DNA from: Chloroflexota bacterium
GTDB taxonomy: Bacteria; Chloroflexota; Limnocylindria; Limnocylindrales; CSP1-4
Reading direction: 5' to 3'
DNA: 64,000 bases
Assembly (NCBI GenBank): GCA_947475545.1
Contig: CANJLL010000003.1
Location: 1 to 64,000, forward strand
Shown: positions 36,765 through 49,599 of the stretch, piece by piece
Layout: every line of letters starts with the position of its first letter
Position numbering within the stretch: the first letter of the stretch is position 1
The notes under the pieces: generated by a model
Database searches by the model: none
The model's input: only the letters and a program-made list of their open reading frames with translations
Told to the model about the DNA's origin: nothing
Program-made: the position numbers and the translations under genes

Positions 36765-39343
36765 GACACCGGCGCGTCGCGGCCGGGAGCCGTGGGGCCG
36801 GGCCCGGCAGGCCCGTGAGTACCCGGGGCGTCATTGTCGCTGATGCCATCGCCGTCCGCCAGCCCAGGACGGAAGGCAGCGATGCCCACGACCCGGTCGC
36901 CCTCGTTGAGGCGCATCGTGATGACGCCGCGCGCCTCGGCGTGCTGGCGGTTCACCGTACGGATGTCCGTCCGCACCACCTGGCCGCCAGCGGAGATCAG
37001 CACGAGCTCCTCGTCATCCTCGGTCACCTGCTGGACCGCGGCGACGTCGCCGGTCTTCTTGCCCTCGAGACTGATCAGGCGAACGCCCTGCGATCCGCGG
37101 CCCATGGTCCGGAACTCGGCCAGCGGGACGCGCTTGCCGTAGCCCGTGGCCGTCAGCACCAGCAGGTCCGCCTCGGGCTGGACGACGCTCATGCTGACGA
37201 CGTAGTCGCCGGCCCGCGCCAGTCGGATGCCGATCACGCCGGCGGCATCGCGGCCCATCGCGCGGACGTCGCCCTCGTTGAAGCGGGCGATCTTGCCCTG
37301 GGCGGTTGCGATGATCACGTCGTCGCCGCCACTCGAGATATCGACCCAGGCGAGCTCGTCCTTCTCGTCGATCGTGATCGCGCGGATGCCCGTGGAGCGG
37401 ACGCGCTCGAACTGTTCGAGCGGGGTCTTCTTGATGATCCCGTTCCGGGTGGCCAGGACCAGGTAGCTGCCGGCCTTGAAGTCCTTGAGCGTGATGGTGG
37501 CCATGGGGACCTCACCGGTCTCCACCTGGACGCCCGGCAGGTTGACGATCGGGATGCCCTTCGCCTGGCGGCTGGCATCCGGCACCATGTGGACCTTGGC
37601 GCTGAAGACGCGGCCGCGGTTCGTGAAGAAGAGCGCCCAGTCGTGGGTGGTGGCGACGAGCAGGTGCTCGACCGCATCCTCTTCGCGGGTGACGTGGCCG
37701 ATGATCCCCTTGCCGCCGCGCCCCTGGCGTCGGTAGGCGGCGACTGGCTGGCGCTTGATGTAGCCGCGCCGGGAGATCGTCATCACGACGTCCTCGTCCG
37801 CAATCAGGTCCTCGTCGGTCATCTCGCGGCTGGAATCGTCCTGGACGCGGGTCCGCCGCGGGCCGGCGTACTTGCGCTTCAGCTCGGTCAGCTCGTCCTT
37901 GATGATCGCCAGGACGCGGGCCGGGTTGGCCAGGATGTCCTCCAGCTCGGCGATCAGCTGGATCACCTCGAAGTACTCGTCCTCGATCTTCTTGCGCTCG
38001 AGGGCGGCCAGCCGGGCGAGCCGCATGTCGAGGATGGCCTGGGCCTGCAGCTCCGACAGATCGAATCCTGCCATGAGGTTGCGGCGAGCGTTCTCGGTGT
38101 CCGCGGACTGCCGGATGGTCGCGATGACGGCGTCGAGGTTGTCGAGCGCCTTCTTGAGGCCTTCCAGGATGTGGGCCCGGGCGCGCGCCTTGCGGAGGTC
38201 GAAGTCCGTCCGGCGGCGGACGATCTCCTGGCGATGGTCCACGTAGTGCTGGAGCACCGACTTGAGCGGCAGGGTCTGCGGCTGGCCGTCGACCAGGGCC
38301 AGCATGTTCATGTTGAACGCCATCTGCATCGGCGTGTGCTTGAACAGGTTGTTCAGGACCTTGTGCGGATTGGCGTCGCGCTTCAGCTCGATGTAGATGC
38401 GCATCCCGTCGCGATCGGATTCGTCGCGCAGGTCCGAGATGCCGTCGATGCGCTTGTCCTTGACCAGCTCCGCGATCTTCTCGAGCAGGCTGGCCTTGTT
38501 CACCTGGTACGGCAGCTCGGTGACGATGATCGCCATCCGGTCGCCGCGGACCTCCTCGAACGCGACCTGCGAGCGCATGACCACCCGGCCGCGACCATGG
38601 GCGTACATGTGCCGGATGGCATCGACGGTCTCGTTCTCGCCCGTGATCGGGTTGCGCTGGGTCTCGTACCGGAAGATCGTGCCGCCGGTGGGGAAGTCCG
38701 GCCCCAGGACGTAGCGCGAGAGCTCGTCCGACGTGATGTCCGGGTCGTTGATCAACGCGATGGTGGCGTCCGTGATCTCACCCAGGTGGTGGGGCGGGAT
38801 GTTGGTGGCCATGCCGACGGCGATCCCGGTGCTGCCGTTGATCAGCAGGTTCGGGAGTCGGGCCGGCAGGACCGTGGGCTCCTGTTGGGTGCCGTCGTAG
38901 TTGTCGGTGAAATCGACCGTCTCTTTGTCGATGTCGGCCAGCATCTCGGCGGAGATCCCGGTCAGCCGCGCCTCGGTGTACCGCATGGCGGCCGGCGAGT
39001 CGCCGTCGACCGAGCCGAAGTTGCCCTGGCCGTCGATGAGCGGGTAGCGCATCGAGAAGTCCTGGGCGAGCCGGACAAGCGCGTCGTACAGGGCGACGTC
39101 GCCGTGCGGGTGGTACTTGCCCATCACCTCGCCGACGATCGCGGCGCATTTGCGGAACGAGCTGGTGGCCGACAGCCCCATCTCGCCCATCGTGTACAGG
39201 ATCCGGCGGTGGACCGGCTTGAGGCCGTCGCGGACGTCGGGCAGGGCGCGCGCCACGATCACGCTCATCGCGTAGTCGAGGTAGCTGACCCGCATCTCGT
39301 CTGCGATGCTGACGGAGCGGACCTCGCCCGTATCGTCTGTCAC
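36761..39343 (-). CDS. gyrA: DNA gyrase subunit A
   Basis: 860 residues. Winged-helix region with the quinolone pocket [16 protein letters not shown]: position 83 (E. coli numbering, which coincides here) is Val instead of Ser, Asp87 is kept. Catalytic Tyr122 lies in [11 protein letters not shown]. The C-terminal propeller repeats include the GyrA box as QGRGGKG, which distinguishes it from ParC. It negatively supercoils DNA with GyrB. Separated from the alkD-like gene by 18 bases; stop overlaps the prs start. Confidence 0.97.
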   Translation of the reverse strand: MTDDTGEVRSVSIADEMRVSYLDYAMSVIVARALPDVRDGLKPVHRRILYTMGEMGLSATSSFRKCAAIVGEVMGKYHPHGDVALYDALVRLAQDFSMRYPLIDGQGNFGSVDGDSPAAMRYTEARLTGISAEMLADIDKETVDFTDNYDGTQQEPTVLPARLPNLLINGSTGIAVGMATNIPPHHLGEITDATIALINDPDITSDELSRYVLGPDFPTGGTIFRYETQRNPITGENETVDAIRHMYAHGRGRVVMRSQVAFEEVRGDRMAIIVTELPYQVNKASLLEKIAELVKDKRIDGISDLRDESDRDGMRIYIELKRDANPHKVLNNLFKHTPMQMAFNMNMLALVDGQPQTLPLKSVLQHYVDHRQEIVRRRTDFDLRKARARAHILEGLKKALDNLDAVIATIRQSADTENARRNLMAGFDLSELQAQAILDMRLARLAALERKKIEDEYFEVIQLIAELEDILANPARVLAIIKDELTELKRKYAGPRRTRVQDDSSREMTDEDLIADEDVVMTISRRGYIKRQPVAAYRRQGRGGKGIIGHVTREEDAVEHLLVATTHDWALFFTNRGRVFSAKVHMVPDASRQAKGIPIVNLPGVQVETGEVPMATITLKDFKAGSYLVLATRNGIIKKTPLEQFERVRSTGIRAITIDEKDELAWVDISSGGDDVIIATAQGKIARFNEGDVRAMGRDAAGVIGIRLARAGDYVVSMSVVQPEADLLVLTATGYGKRVPLAEFRTMGRGSQGVRLISLEGKKTGDVAAVQQVTEDDEELVLISAGGQVVRTDIRTVNRQHAEARGVITMRLNEGDRVVGIAAFRPGLADGDGISDNDAPGTHGPAGPGPTAPGRDAPVS

Positions 39344-39361
39344 CGGTCGTGTCTCCTGGGG

Positions 39362-40437
39362 CTAGAAGAGCGGGGGCTGGGGGTGGGCCGCCGGGTCCGG
39401 GAGCGCGCCGAAGGCGGCGGCCGTCCGGGCGGCGCTGGAAGTGGCAGGGGTGCCGGCGCGGCGGCGAAGGCCGATCAGGTCGGCCCGCAGCTCTGCGGTG
39501 ACCGTCGGCGGGAGCTTGGCGAGGGTGTCGCGGATGACCACCGCGCGGTAACCGTCGTGCGACTGCGCGGCGATGGCCGCCTCGCCGCGCAGGGCCGCCT
39601 CCACGGCGACGGCGTCAACGCGGAGCAGGCTGCGGTACGCCCACCCGATCGCCTTCTGGACGTCGGGCTCCGCGTCGCCCATCAGCTGGGCCAGGAGGGG
39701 GAGGGCCTGGCGGGCGATGGCGGCCTGTCGGCCGGCTGGCCCGACATGCGGGATGGTGGCCACGGCCGAGCCGATCAGGCGTCGCTCCCAGCGGGACGGC
39801 GAGTAGGCCAGCTGCTCCAGCTCCGCCCAGCGGAAGAGCTCGTTCAGGATGCCGATGGCGACCGGGTGGGCCAGCGTGTCCACGGTGATCCAGTCGCCCG
39901 CCTCACGCGCCGCGAGGCGGATCAGCTGCCAGGAGCGCTCGGGATCGCGGCCAATCGTGCGTCCCAGCAGGCCCATCGCCACCCAGCGCGGCTCCTGCCG
40001 TTCTTCACGCAGCAGCCGCGCGGCGACCCGGAGCAGCAGGTCCGTCGAGATGTCGCCCGTGGCGTCGTCGAAGGTTCGGCTGACGGCGTGGAGGAGCGGC
40101 CGCCGGACGCCCTGGAGCGGACCGATGCCCGGAGCGACCAGGCGCTGCCCGGCGAGATAGGCCGGATCGGCCAGGGTCGCGAGGCCGCGGTTCAGGGCCC
40201 GCGCGAGCGCATCAGGGTTGCCGGTAGCGCGGGCCAGCGACCTGCCAAGCGCCTCGGCGCGGCCCAGGTGGCCGCGGACGAACGCGCTGGCGCGCGCGGA
40301 CGCCGGAGAGGGCGGTCCCGCGGCGGATGATGTGGCCACGGATGGCGCGCTGGCGGGCACCGCTCGCGCGGCGGGCGCGGACGCCGCCGCGCCCTGGGCG
40401 CTGGTGTGGCCCCAAGGCTGGGTGGTGACGGCGCTGA

Positions 40438-40441
<4 letters not shown>
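39362..40441 (-). CDS. AlkD-like HEAT-repeat DNA alkylation repair protein
   Basis: 359 residues from GTG 40441, which overlaps the thioesterase stop and has AGGAGG four bases upstream. After an Ala/Ser-rich N-terminus the protein is a series of HEAT-like helical pairs: WVAMGLLGRTIGRDPERSWQ, LAAREAGDWITVDTLAHPVA, FRWAELEQLAYSPSRWERRL, QKAIGWAYRSLL. W-RR and the overall order resemble the AlkD family of 3-methyladenine glycosylases. The catalytic Asp was not assigned with certainty. Longer upstream reading would overlap the thioesterase and is not credible. Confidence 0.7.
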
Positions 40442-43796
<3,355 letters not shown>

Positions 43797-43797
<1 letters not shown>

Positions 43798-44600
43798 CAG
43801 CTGGCCCCTGCCAGCGCTGCCGTCCGCGGACGCCTGCTCGCAATTCGTGCGGCGAATTCCGAGGCGAACTGCCCGTACGCCTCCGCGCCCTTGGAGTCGC
43901 GGCTGTACAGCGCGATCGGCAGTCCGTGGCTGGGCGCCTCCGAGAGTCGCACGCTGCGGGGGATCACCGTCTCGTAGACCGCGTCGCCGAGCGCTCGGCG
44001 GACTTCGTTGGCGACATCCGATGACAGGTTGGTCCGCGCGTCGGCCATGGTCAGGAGCGCACCCTCGAGCTCGAGCGCGGGGTTGAGGTGGTCGCGAACC
44101 AGGTGCACCGTGCCGATCAGCTGGGTCAACCCCTCGAGGGCGTAGTACTCGCACTGGACGGGGATCAGGACAGAGTCCGCGGCCGTGAGGGCATTCACCG
44201 TCAGGAGGCCGAGGGACGGCGGACAGTCAATCAGGACCACGTCATACGGCGTCTCCAGGTCCTTGATCGCCCGGCTCAGCCGACGCTCGCGCATCTCCAG
44301 TGGGACCAGCTCCAACTCTCCACCCGCGAGGGCGATTGACGACGGTGCAATGTCGAGCCCGGGGATTCGGGTGGGGATGATGACCTCGGAGAGGGCCACC
44401 CCATCTACCATCGCGTCGTACGTGGTGCGTTGGAGAGCGGCCCGGTCGATGCCGAACCCGCTGGTGGCGTTGCCCTGGGGGTCCAGGTCCACGACGAGGA
44501 TCCGCTGGCCGCTGAGCGCAAGGGATGTCGCGAGATTGACCACCGTCGTGGTTTTGCCGACGCCGCCTTTCTGGTTTGCGCAGGCGACCGTCAATGCCAC
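43797..44600 (-). CDS. parA: Chromosome partitioning ATPase ParA (Soj)
   Basis: 267 residues. Deviant Walker A KGGVGKTT (11-18), LVVDLDPQGNATSGFGID, VLIDCPPSLGLLTVNALTAA, and DARTNLSSDVANEVRRALGD. Chromosomal Soj/ParA-type without the plasmid N-terminal HTH. It forms the nucleoid-bound gradient that moves ParB-parS. First gene of the parA-parB-gyrB run; two parS-like sites lie about 170-240 bases upstream. Confidence 0.97.
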
Positions 44601-44635
44601 TCAGTCCCCCGTTCCCTACCCGTCCGCAAAGATCA

Positions 44636-44644
44636 ATTCTAGCA
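44636..44644 (-). promoter_or_regulatory. Extended -10 promoter of parA
   Basis: Minus strand reads TGCTAGAAT, an extended -10 (TGnTAnAAT), 36 bases before the parA ATG. No recognisable -35 lies at normal spacing, as expected for an extended -10 promoter. Confidence 0.5.
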
Positions 44645-44767
44645 TCGGGGACCTCATCCCACCCCTGACGAGAGGCGCGCCAGCGTCCCGCGCCACGGTT
44701 CTGTGGACCATGCGGCAAGGATGCAGCTCGTGGCTTCACCGCGACGTATCGGCGGGACCTGGTGCGG

Positions 44768-44783
44768 TGTTTCACGTGCAACC
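44768..44783. promoter_or_regulatory. parS: parS centromere-like site 1
   Basis: TGTTTCACGTGCAACC matches the parS consensus TGTTTCACGTGAAACA at 14 of 16 positions. It lies in the non-coding spacer between parA and mreD. ParB should bind here and spread. Confidence 0.85.
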
Positions 44784-44824
44784 GACCTCGCCGCGTCTGC
44801 CAGCCGGTTCGTCATCGGCAACGG

Positions 44825-44840
44825 TGTTTCACGTGCAACC
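44825..44840. promoter_or_regulatory. parS: parS centromere-like site 2
   Basis: The same TGTTTCACGTGCAACC variant, in the same orientation, 57 bases from site 1. The shared block extends a little on each side (GGTGTTTCACGTGCAACCGA). The rest of the 507-base parA-mreD spacer shows only the two promoters. Confidence 0.85.
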
Positions 44841-44995
44841 GACGCCAGTCTCCCGGCCAGCCTCGCGTGGAGGCGTCCCGCCACCAATCCCTCGGCGTCT
44901 GGCGGACCCCGCGACCCGGATTGTCTGTCACGGGGCAGGACCCGCCACGGGCGCCGTTCGTCCGACTCGCCGCTCGATCGCGCCCCGGGCGGCGA

Positions 44996-45025
44996 TTGCC
45001 GCTCCGCGAGGGACCGTGGGATACT
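44996..45025 (+). promoter_or_regulatory. Putative promoter of mreD-mrdA-rodA
   Basis: TTGCCG (44996-45001) and GATACT (45020-45025) with an 18-base spacer, about 80 bases upstream of mreD. Moderate match only. Confidence 0.4.
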
Positions 45026-45107
45026 TCCGCTCCACCGCCGTTCACGCACGGTTCCAGCACGCTGCGGGCCAGCTGAACGGATGGCCAATCCGCCAAGGAC
45101 CTGATCC

Positions 45108-45602
45108 ATGAGCCTGTTCTTCGCCGCGATCGGGGCGACCGCAGCCGCGCTCCTGGAGGTGCTGCCCTACTTCGGGATCGGCGAAGCCCACACCCATCCT
45201 GTGCTCGTATTCGGGATCATCTGGTTGGTGGCCGTCGGACTGGACCGGGCCCTGGTCTGGGCGCTTGTCGGCGGGATCGTGCTGGATGCGCTAGCCGCCC
45301 GACCATTCGGCATGAGCACCTTCGCGTTGCTCCTAGCCTTCGGCGGGGCCCAGGTGCTGGCGCGCACCCTGATCAGGGTGCGGCCGCTGGTCCCGATCAT
45401 CGCCGTCGCGCTGCTCAGCGGCGCGTACTCACTACTGGAGCTGGTCCTGTATGGCGCCATCCGCGCCCCGATCATCGTCGCGAACCCCGTCGATGCGGTC
45501 ATGCCCGGCGTCATCTACGACGTCGTGGTCGCCATCCTGTTCGGCCCGCTGATCGTGGCGATCCGCGACCGATATCGCGAGCAGGACCGGCTTGACTGGT
45601 GA
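45108..45602 (+). CDS. mreD: Rod-shape-determining protein MreD
   Basis: 164 residues, almost entirely hydrophobic with five to six membrane helices (GATAAALLEVLPYFGI, VLVFGIIWLVAVGL, LVWALVGGIVLDALAARPFG, LLLAFGGAQVLART, IIAVALLSGAYSLLELVL). The GGIVLDAL-A-PFG motif is typical of MreD. It helps organise the elongasome. It precedes mrdA by 7 bases. mreB and mreC are not adjacent, which is unusual. Confidence 0.85.
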   Translation: MSLFFAAIGATAAALLEVLPYFGIGEAHTHPVLVFGIIWLVAVGLDRALVWALVGGIVLDALAARPFGMSTFALLLAFGGAQVLARTLIRVRPLVPIIAVALLSGAYSLLELVLYGAIRAPIIVANPVDAVMPGVIYDVVVAILFGPLIVAIRDRYREQDRLDW

Positions 45603-45609
45603 CCCGGTC

Positions 45610-47535
45610 ATGAGCACCCTCTCGCTCAACGGGCGGCCTGAGACCGCGCGTCGTCCCCTGCGCTTCTTCGTGTTCGCCCTGGCGGTCCTGATCGGAATCG
45701 GGTCCCTGTCCGCGCGCCTCTTCTACCTTCAGATCCTCAACGCCAGCCGGTACACCACCCTGGCCCAGGCTAATCGGACGCTCCTCAATCCACTTCCCGC
45801 GGCCCGCGGCCTGATCTACGACCGAGACAAGCAAGCGTTGGTCTCCAACGTGCCGACGTACTCAGTCAAGATCACGCCCGCAGATCTCCCGCTCCGACGC
45901 CGGCCCGATGTCGTCGCCACGCTGGCCGGCCTGCTCGGGCTGGACCCTGCCGACATCAACACGGCCATCGACAGCAGCTCCGGCTCGCGGTTCGATCCCG
46001 TCCGAATTGCCTCCGACGTCCCCAAGTCCACCGCCAACTTCATCGCTGAATCGCGTCTCGACCTGCCCGGCGTCCAGATCGACGTGGAGGCACGTCGGCA
46101 GTACGTCGACGGCCCGCTGCTCTCCCAGGTCGTGGGCTACACGGGCCCGATCAGCGCCGCCCAGCTCCGGGCGCTCCGGGACAAGGGCTACCTGGGCGAC
46201 GATCTCATCGGGAAGACGGGCCTGGAGTCCGTCTACGAGACGGCGCTGCGCGGCACGTACGGCCAGCAGCTGGTCGAACGCAACGCCGCCGGCCAGCAGA
46301 CCAAGGTCCTGGAGACGATCACGGAGCCCAAGGCCGGCAGCTCGCTGGTCCTGACGATCTCGCGCCGCGAGCAGCAGATGGCCGAGGAGGCCCTGAAGTG
46401 GGGCATCCAGACGGCCGGCCTCAAGCGCGGCGTCATGATCGTCATGAACCCGCAGACCGGCGAGATCCTGGCGATGGTGAGCCTCCCCACCTATGACAAC
46501 AACGCCTTCTCGCGCGGAATCAGCAACAGCGCCTACCAGGCGCTTCTGAACAACCCGGATCAGCCCCTGCTCAACCACGCCGTCAACGCCCGCTACCCAC
46601 CGGGGTCCACCTACAAGCTTGTGACCGGGATCGGTGGGCTGGCTGACGGCAAGATCGCGGCTACCACCCAACTTCAGACCCAGCCGTTCCTGTCCATCGG
46701 CGAGACGAAGTTCTACGAATGGAACAAGCAGGGCTTTGGCGCCTGCGACATCCTGTGCGGCTTCGGCCACTCGAGCGACACGTATTTCTTCCAGGTGGCG
46801 GGGATGCTCGGCATCGATCGGCTGGGCTACTGGGCAAGCCAGCTGGGATTCGGCCAGCCCACGGGCATTGACCTGCCCGGCGAGGTGTCAGGCATCGTGC
46901 CCACCAACCAGTGGAAGCTCGACACGCTTGGCCAGCCGATCTTCCCCGGCGAGACCTACCAGGCGGGTATCGGTCAGGGCTACGACGTCGTCACCCCCAT
47001 CCAAATGATCAACGCGTACAGCGCGCTGGCCAATGGCGGCACGCTCTACAGGCCGCAGCTGGTGCGCGACATCGTGGGCCCGGATGGCAAGGTGACCCAG
47101 GCCTTCCAGCCGGAGGTCGTGCGCAAGCTGGAGGTCTCCGACAAGGTCCTCAAGACGATGCGCGAGGCGGCCCGCAACGTGGTCCTGATTCGCCACACCT
47201 ACAACCTCGTCGACCTCCCGATCGTCGTGGCCGGCAAGTCGGGCACCGCGGAGTTCGGCCTGCCGGACGCCGCTGGACGGCTCCCGTTCCACTCGTGGTT
47301 CGTCGCGTTCGTCCCCAAGGATCCCCAGAAGACGGCATCCGACCCGATGGGCATGAAGGCCGTGGACCGGACCGATTCGGAGCTCGCCGTGCTGGCCTTC
47401 GCGTACGACTCCCGGACCAAGGGCAACGTCGCCACCGAGATCGTCAAGTACTACCTGCAGATGCACTACGGGATCCAGGAGGACTACCGGATCACAGATC
47501 TGCTGCAGCGCGGCAACTTCTACCAGAGCAACTAG
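45610..47535 (+). CDS. mrdA: Penicillin-binding protein 2 (elongation transpeptidase)
   Basis: 641 residues from ATG 45610 (MSTLSLNGRPETARRPLRFF). One membrane anchor (about 17-40), PBP dimerisation domain (ARGLIYDRDKQALVSNVPTY), and transpeptidase domain with the active-site S-T-Y-K (PPGSTYKL), the S-S-D motif of PBP2 (GHSSDTYFFQVA) and KSGTAEF. It cross-links peptidoglycan in the side wall together with RodA, whose gene follows after 67 bases. Confidence 0.94.
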   Translation: MSTLSLNGRPETARRPLRFFVFALAVLIGIGSLSARLFYLQILNASRYTTLAQANRTLLNPLPAARGLIYDRDKQALVSNVPTYSVKITPADLPLRRRPDVVATLAGLLGLDPADINTAIDSSSGSRFDPVRIASDVPKSTANFIAESRLDLPGVQIDVEARRQYVDGPLLSQVVGYTGPISAAQLRALRDKGYLGDDLIGKTGLESVYETALRGTYGQQLVERNAAGQQTKVLETITEPKAGSSLVLTISRREQQMAEEALKWGIQTAGLKRGVMIVMNPQTGEILAMVSLPTYDNNAFSRGISNSAYQALLNNPDQPLLNHAVNARYPPGSTYKLVTGIGGLADGKIAATTQLQTQPFLSIGETKFYEWNKQGFGACDILCGFGHSSDTYFFQVAGMLGIDRLGYWASQLGFGQPTGIDLPGEVSGIVPTNQWKLDTLGQPIFPGETYQAGIGQGYDVVTPIQMINAYSALANGGTLYRPQLVRDIVGPDGKVTQAFQPEVVRKLEVSDKVLKTMREAARNVVLIRHTYNLVDLPIVVAGKSGTAEFGLPDAAGRLPFHSWFVAFVPKDPQKTASDPMGMKAVDRTDSELAVLAFAYDSRTKGNVATEIVKYYLQMHYGIQEDYRITDLLQRGNFYQSN

Positions 47536-47602
47536 CACTGATCGATCGGCATGCGGCGGACGGGTATCGGCCAGCGCACAACGGAGGCGGCGAACGGGAC
47601 TG

Positions 47603-48769
47603 ATGGGCATGGGATTCGGACGGACCGAAACGGCACGCGTGCGGGACTGGGGCAATCGCCCCATCGGTGCCTCCTGGCCGGCGTTCGACCTCCAGCTGGT
47701 CACCTACGCCGTTCTGCTCGCGACGATCGGGCTCGCGATGGCCTACAGCAACAGCGTCGGCCCGGGCGCATCGGCCCTGAATGCCGGCTCCACGTTCGCG
47801 CGGGGCCTCCTCTGGACCGGCCTGGCCGTCGTCGTCTTCGGGATCGTCGCCGTCTTCGACTACCAGTGGCTGAGGACGTTTGCCTGGCCGCTCTACCTCG
47901 GGCAGATCGGCCTGCTGGTCCTGACCCTGGCGGTAGGCACCGGGGTCGGCGGGGTGGCGCGCTGGATCCTCATCGGCGGCATGGCGTTCCAGTTCAGCGA
48001 GATCGCCAAGATTCTGATGATCGTGGTCCTGGCCAGCTTCCTGGGATCCCGTGGCGATCGCGCCGGCTCGCTTCGGACCATCGTTGGGGCAGCGGTGCTG
48101 GTCGGGCCACCGCTTGTGCTCGTCATGCTCCAGCCCGATCTCGGCACGTCCCTGGTCTTCGGTGGAATCCTGGTCGGGATGCTGTTCATGTCGGGCGCCA
48201 GCCTCCGCTGGCTGGGTGCCATCGCCAGCGCCATCGTGGTCGCCTTCCCGTTCCTATGGGCCAACGTCCTGCGCGATTACCAGAAGGAGCGGCTGACGAC
48301 ATTCCTCAATCCCAACCCGGACATCCAGGGGTCGGGGTACCAGCTCTACCAGTCCCAGATCGCGGTGGGCTCGGGCGGCTGGTTCGGGAAGGGGCTGACC
48401 AACGGCACCCAGAACCAGCTCGACTTCCTGCCCGTCCAGACCACGGATTTCGTGGGCGCGATCCTGGCCGAGGAGCTGGGCTTTCTGGGCTGCATCGTGG
48501 TCTTCCTGCTCTTCGCCGCGTTGATCTGGCGGATCCTGGTCGCCGGCTGGCGCTCCAGGGACCCGTTCGGCATGGCTTTTGCGGCCGGGCTGGCCTCGAT
48601 GATCCTCTTCCAGCTCGTCGTCAACTTCGGGATGGTGATCGGGATCATGCCCATCACGGGCATCCCCCTTCCCTTCGTCAGCCACGGCGGTGCGTCACTG
48701 ATCAGCCTCGCGGCAGGCCTGGGCATCATCCAGAGCATCAACGTCCGCCAGCGACGGGCCGAGTGGTAG
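47603..48769 (+). CDS. rodA: RodA, SEDS-family peptidoglycan glycosyltransferase
   Basis: 388 residues, about ten membrane helices. SEDS signatures: SEIAKILMIVVLASFL, LQPDLGTSLVFGGILVGMLF, GSGYQLYQSQIAVGSGGWFG, LPVQTTDFVGAILAEELGFL, and PITGIPLPFVSHGGASLIS. It polymerises glycan strands from lipid II with PBP2. ATG 47603 or 47609 are both possible. The 161-base convergent spacer after it holds nothing identifiable. Confidence 0.95.
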   Translation: MGMGFGRTETARVRDWGNRPIGASWPAFDLQLVTYAVLLATIGLAMAYSNSVGPGASALNAGSTFARGLLWTGLAVVVFGIVAVFDYQWLRTFAWPLYLGQIGLLVLTLAVGTGVGGVARWILIGGMAFQFSEIAKILMIVVLASFLGSRGDRAGSLRTIVGAAVLVGPPLVLVMLQPDLGTSLVFGGILVGMLFMSGASLRWLGAIASAIVVAFPFLWANVLRDYQKERLTTFLNPNPDIQGSGYQLYQSQIAVGSGGWFGKGLTNGTQNQLDFLPVQTTDFVGAILAEELGFLGCIVVFLLFAALIWRILVAGWRSRDPFGMAFAAGLASMILFQLVVNFGMVIGIMPITGIPLPFVSHGGASLISLAAGLGIIQSINVRQRRAEW

Positions 48770-48930
48770 GCCCCCGGATGCCGCGCCCCGCCGCCTGAGC
48801 AGCTCCATGCCACACGCGCCAGGTGCGCCGACCCACGTGCCCGTCGAGCCGGCAATCCGCACCGCGACCTGACCTGGCCGGCGGCCCGGCGAGCCTCCTC
48901 ATCGGTCAGGCCGAAGAGGGCCGCAGGCCG

Positions 48931-49599
48931 TCAGCGGCGGAAGAGGCCCCGCCGATCTCCATCGTCGCCCGGCGCGCGCCGTCGCCCGGCTCGACGCAGG
49001 ATGTCATCGACCTCGTCGCGGTACTGGCGGCCAATCGGCGAGCGCTCCAGCCACTCCAGGAACTCCAGGTCCACCCGCGCAATCTCGCCCAGCGACCAGT
49101 TGGCGTACCGGCCGAAGGTCAGGACGCTGCCCGATGGGTTGCCCGGCGGCGTCCCCGCGGCGCCGAAGCCGTCCGGCGCGCGCATCGACGAATCGTATCC
49201 ACCACCGACCGACGAGCGCCCCGAGGTCCAGTCCCCCGATACCGGCTCGCTCGCCGGGCGAGCGGTCGAAGCGTCCGGGCCGGCCTGCCAGTCCGAACCG
49301 GAGCGTCCGGGCCCGCCGGCGGGACGGCCGCCGTGAGCGGGTGGGCGCGCGGCGCCAGCAGGGCCGGGCTGGGAGGCGCCGGCGGACCGCTCACGGTCGT
49401 ACGCCGCACGCTTCGCGGGGTCGCGCATGATCTCCCAGGCGGCGTTCAGCGCGATCATCTTCTTCCGCGCGTCCACGTCGTCGCCCGCACGGTCTGGGTG
49501 GAACTTCTGGGCGAGGCGGCGGTAGGCAGCCTTGATGACGCCCAGCTCCGCTTCCGAATCGACCTGGAGCACCTTGTAGTGGTCGCGGTCGTCAGCCAC
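48931..49599 (-). CDS. J-domain (DnaJ-like) protein with ExoX-like C-terminal module
   Basis: 222 residues from GTG 49599, overlapping the upstream AI-2E gene by 8 bases. Residues 5-72 are a J domain (DHYKVLQVDSEAELGVIKAA, the HPD motif in KFHPDRAGDD, ALNAAWEIMRDPAKRAAYDR). A Gly/Ser/Pro linker follows, then LTFGRYANWSLGEIARVDLE and FLEWLERSPIGRQYRDEVDD, resembling the short C-terminal module of ExoX-like proteins. It lacks the zinc and substrate domains of true DnaJ. It presumably stimulates a DnaK; client unknown. Confidence 0.82.
   Translation of the reverse strand: MADDRDHYKVLQVDSEAELGVIKAAYRRLAQKFHPDRAGDDVDARKKMIALNAAWEIMRDPAKRAAYDRERSAGASQPGPAGAARPPAHGGRPAGGPGRSGSDWQAGPDASTARPASEPVSGDWTSGRSSVGGGYDSSMRAPDGFGAAGTPPGNPSGSVLTFGRYANWSLGEIARVDLEFLEWLERSPIGRQYRDEVDDILRRAGRRRAPGDDGDRRGLFRR

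Noticed and set aside
36620..40330. Very long open frame on the plus strand opposite gyrA and the alkD-like gene
   Set aside because: Composition is what antisense of GC-rich coding DNA produces; gyrA on the other strand is certain and no known domain appears.
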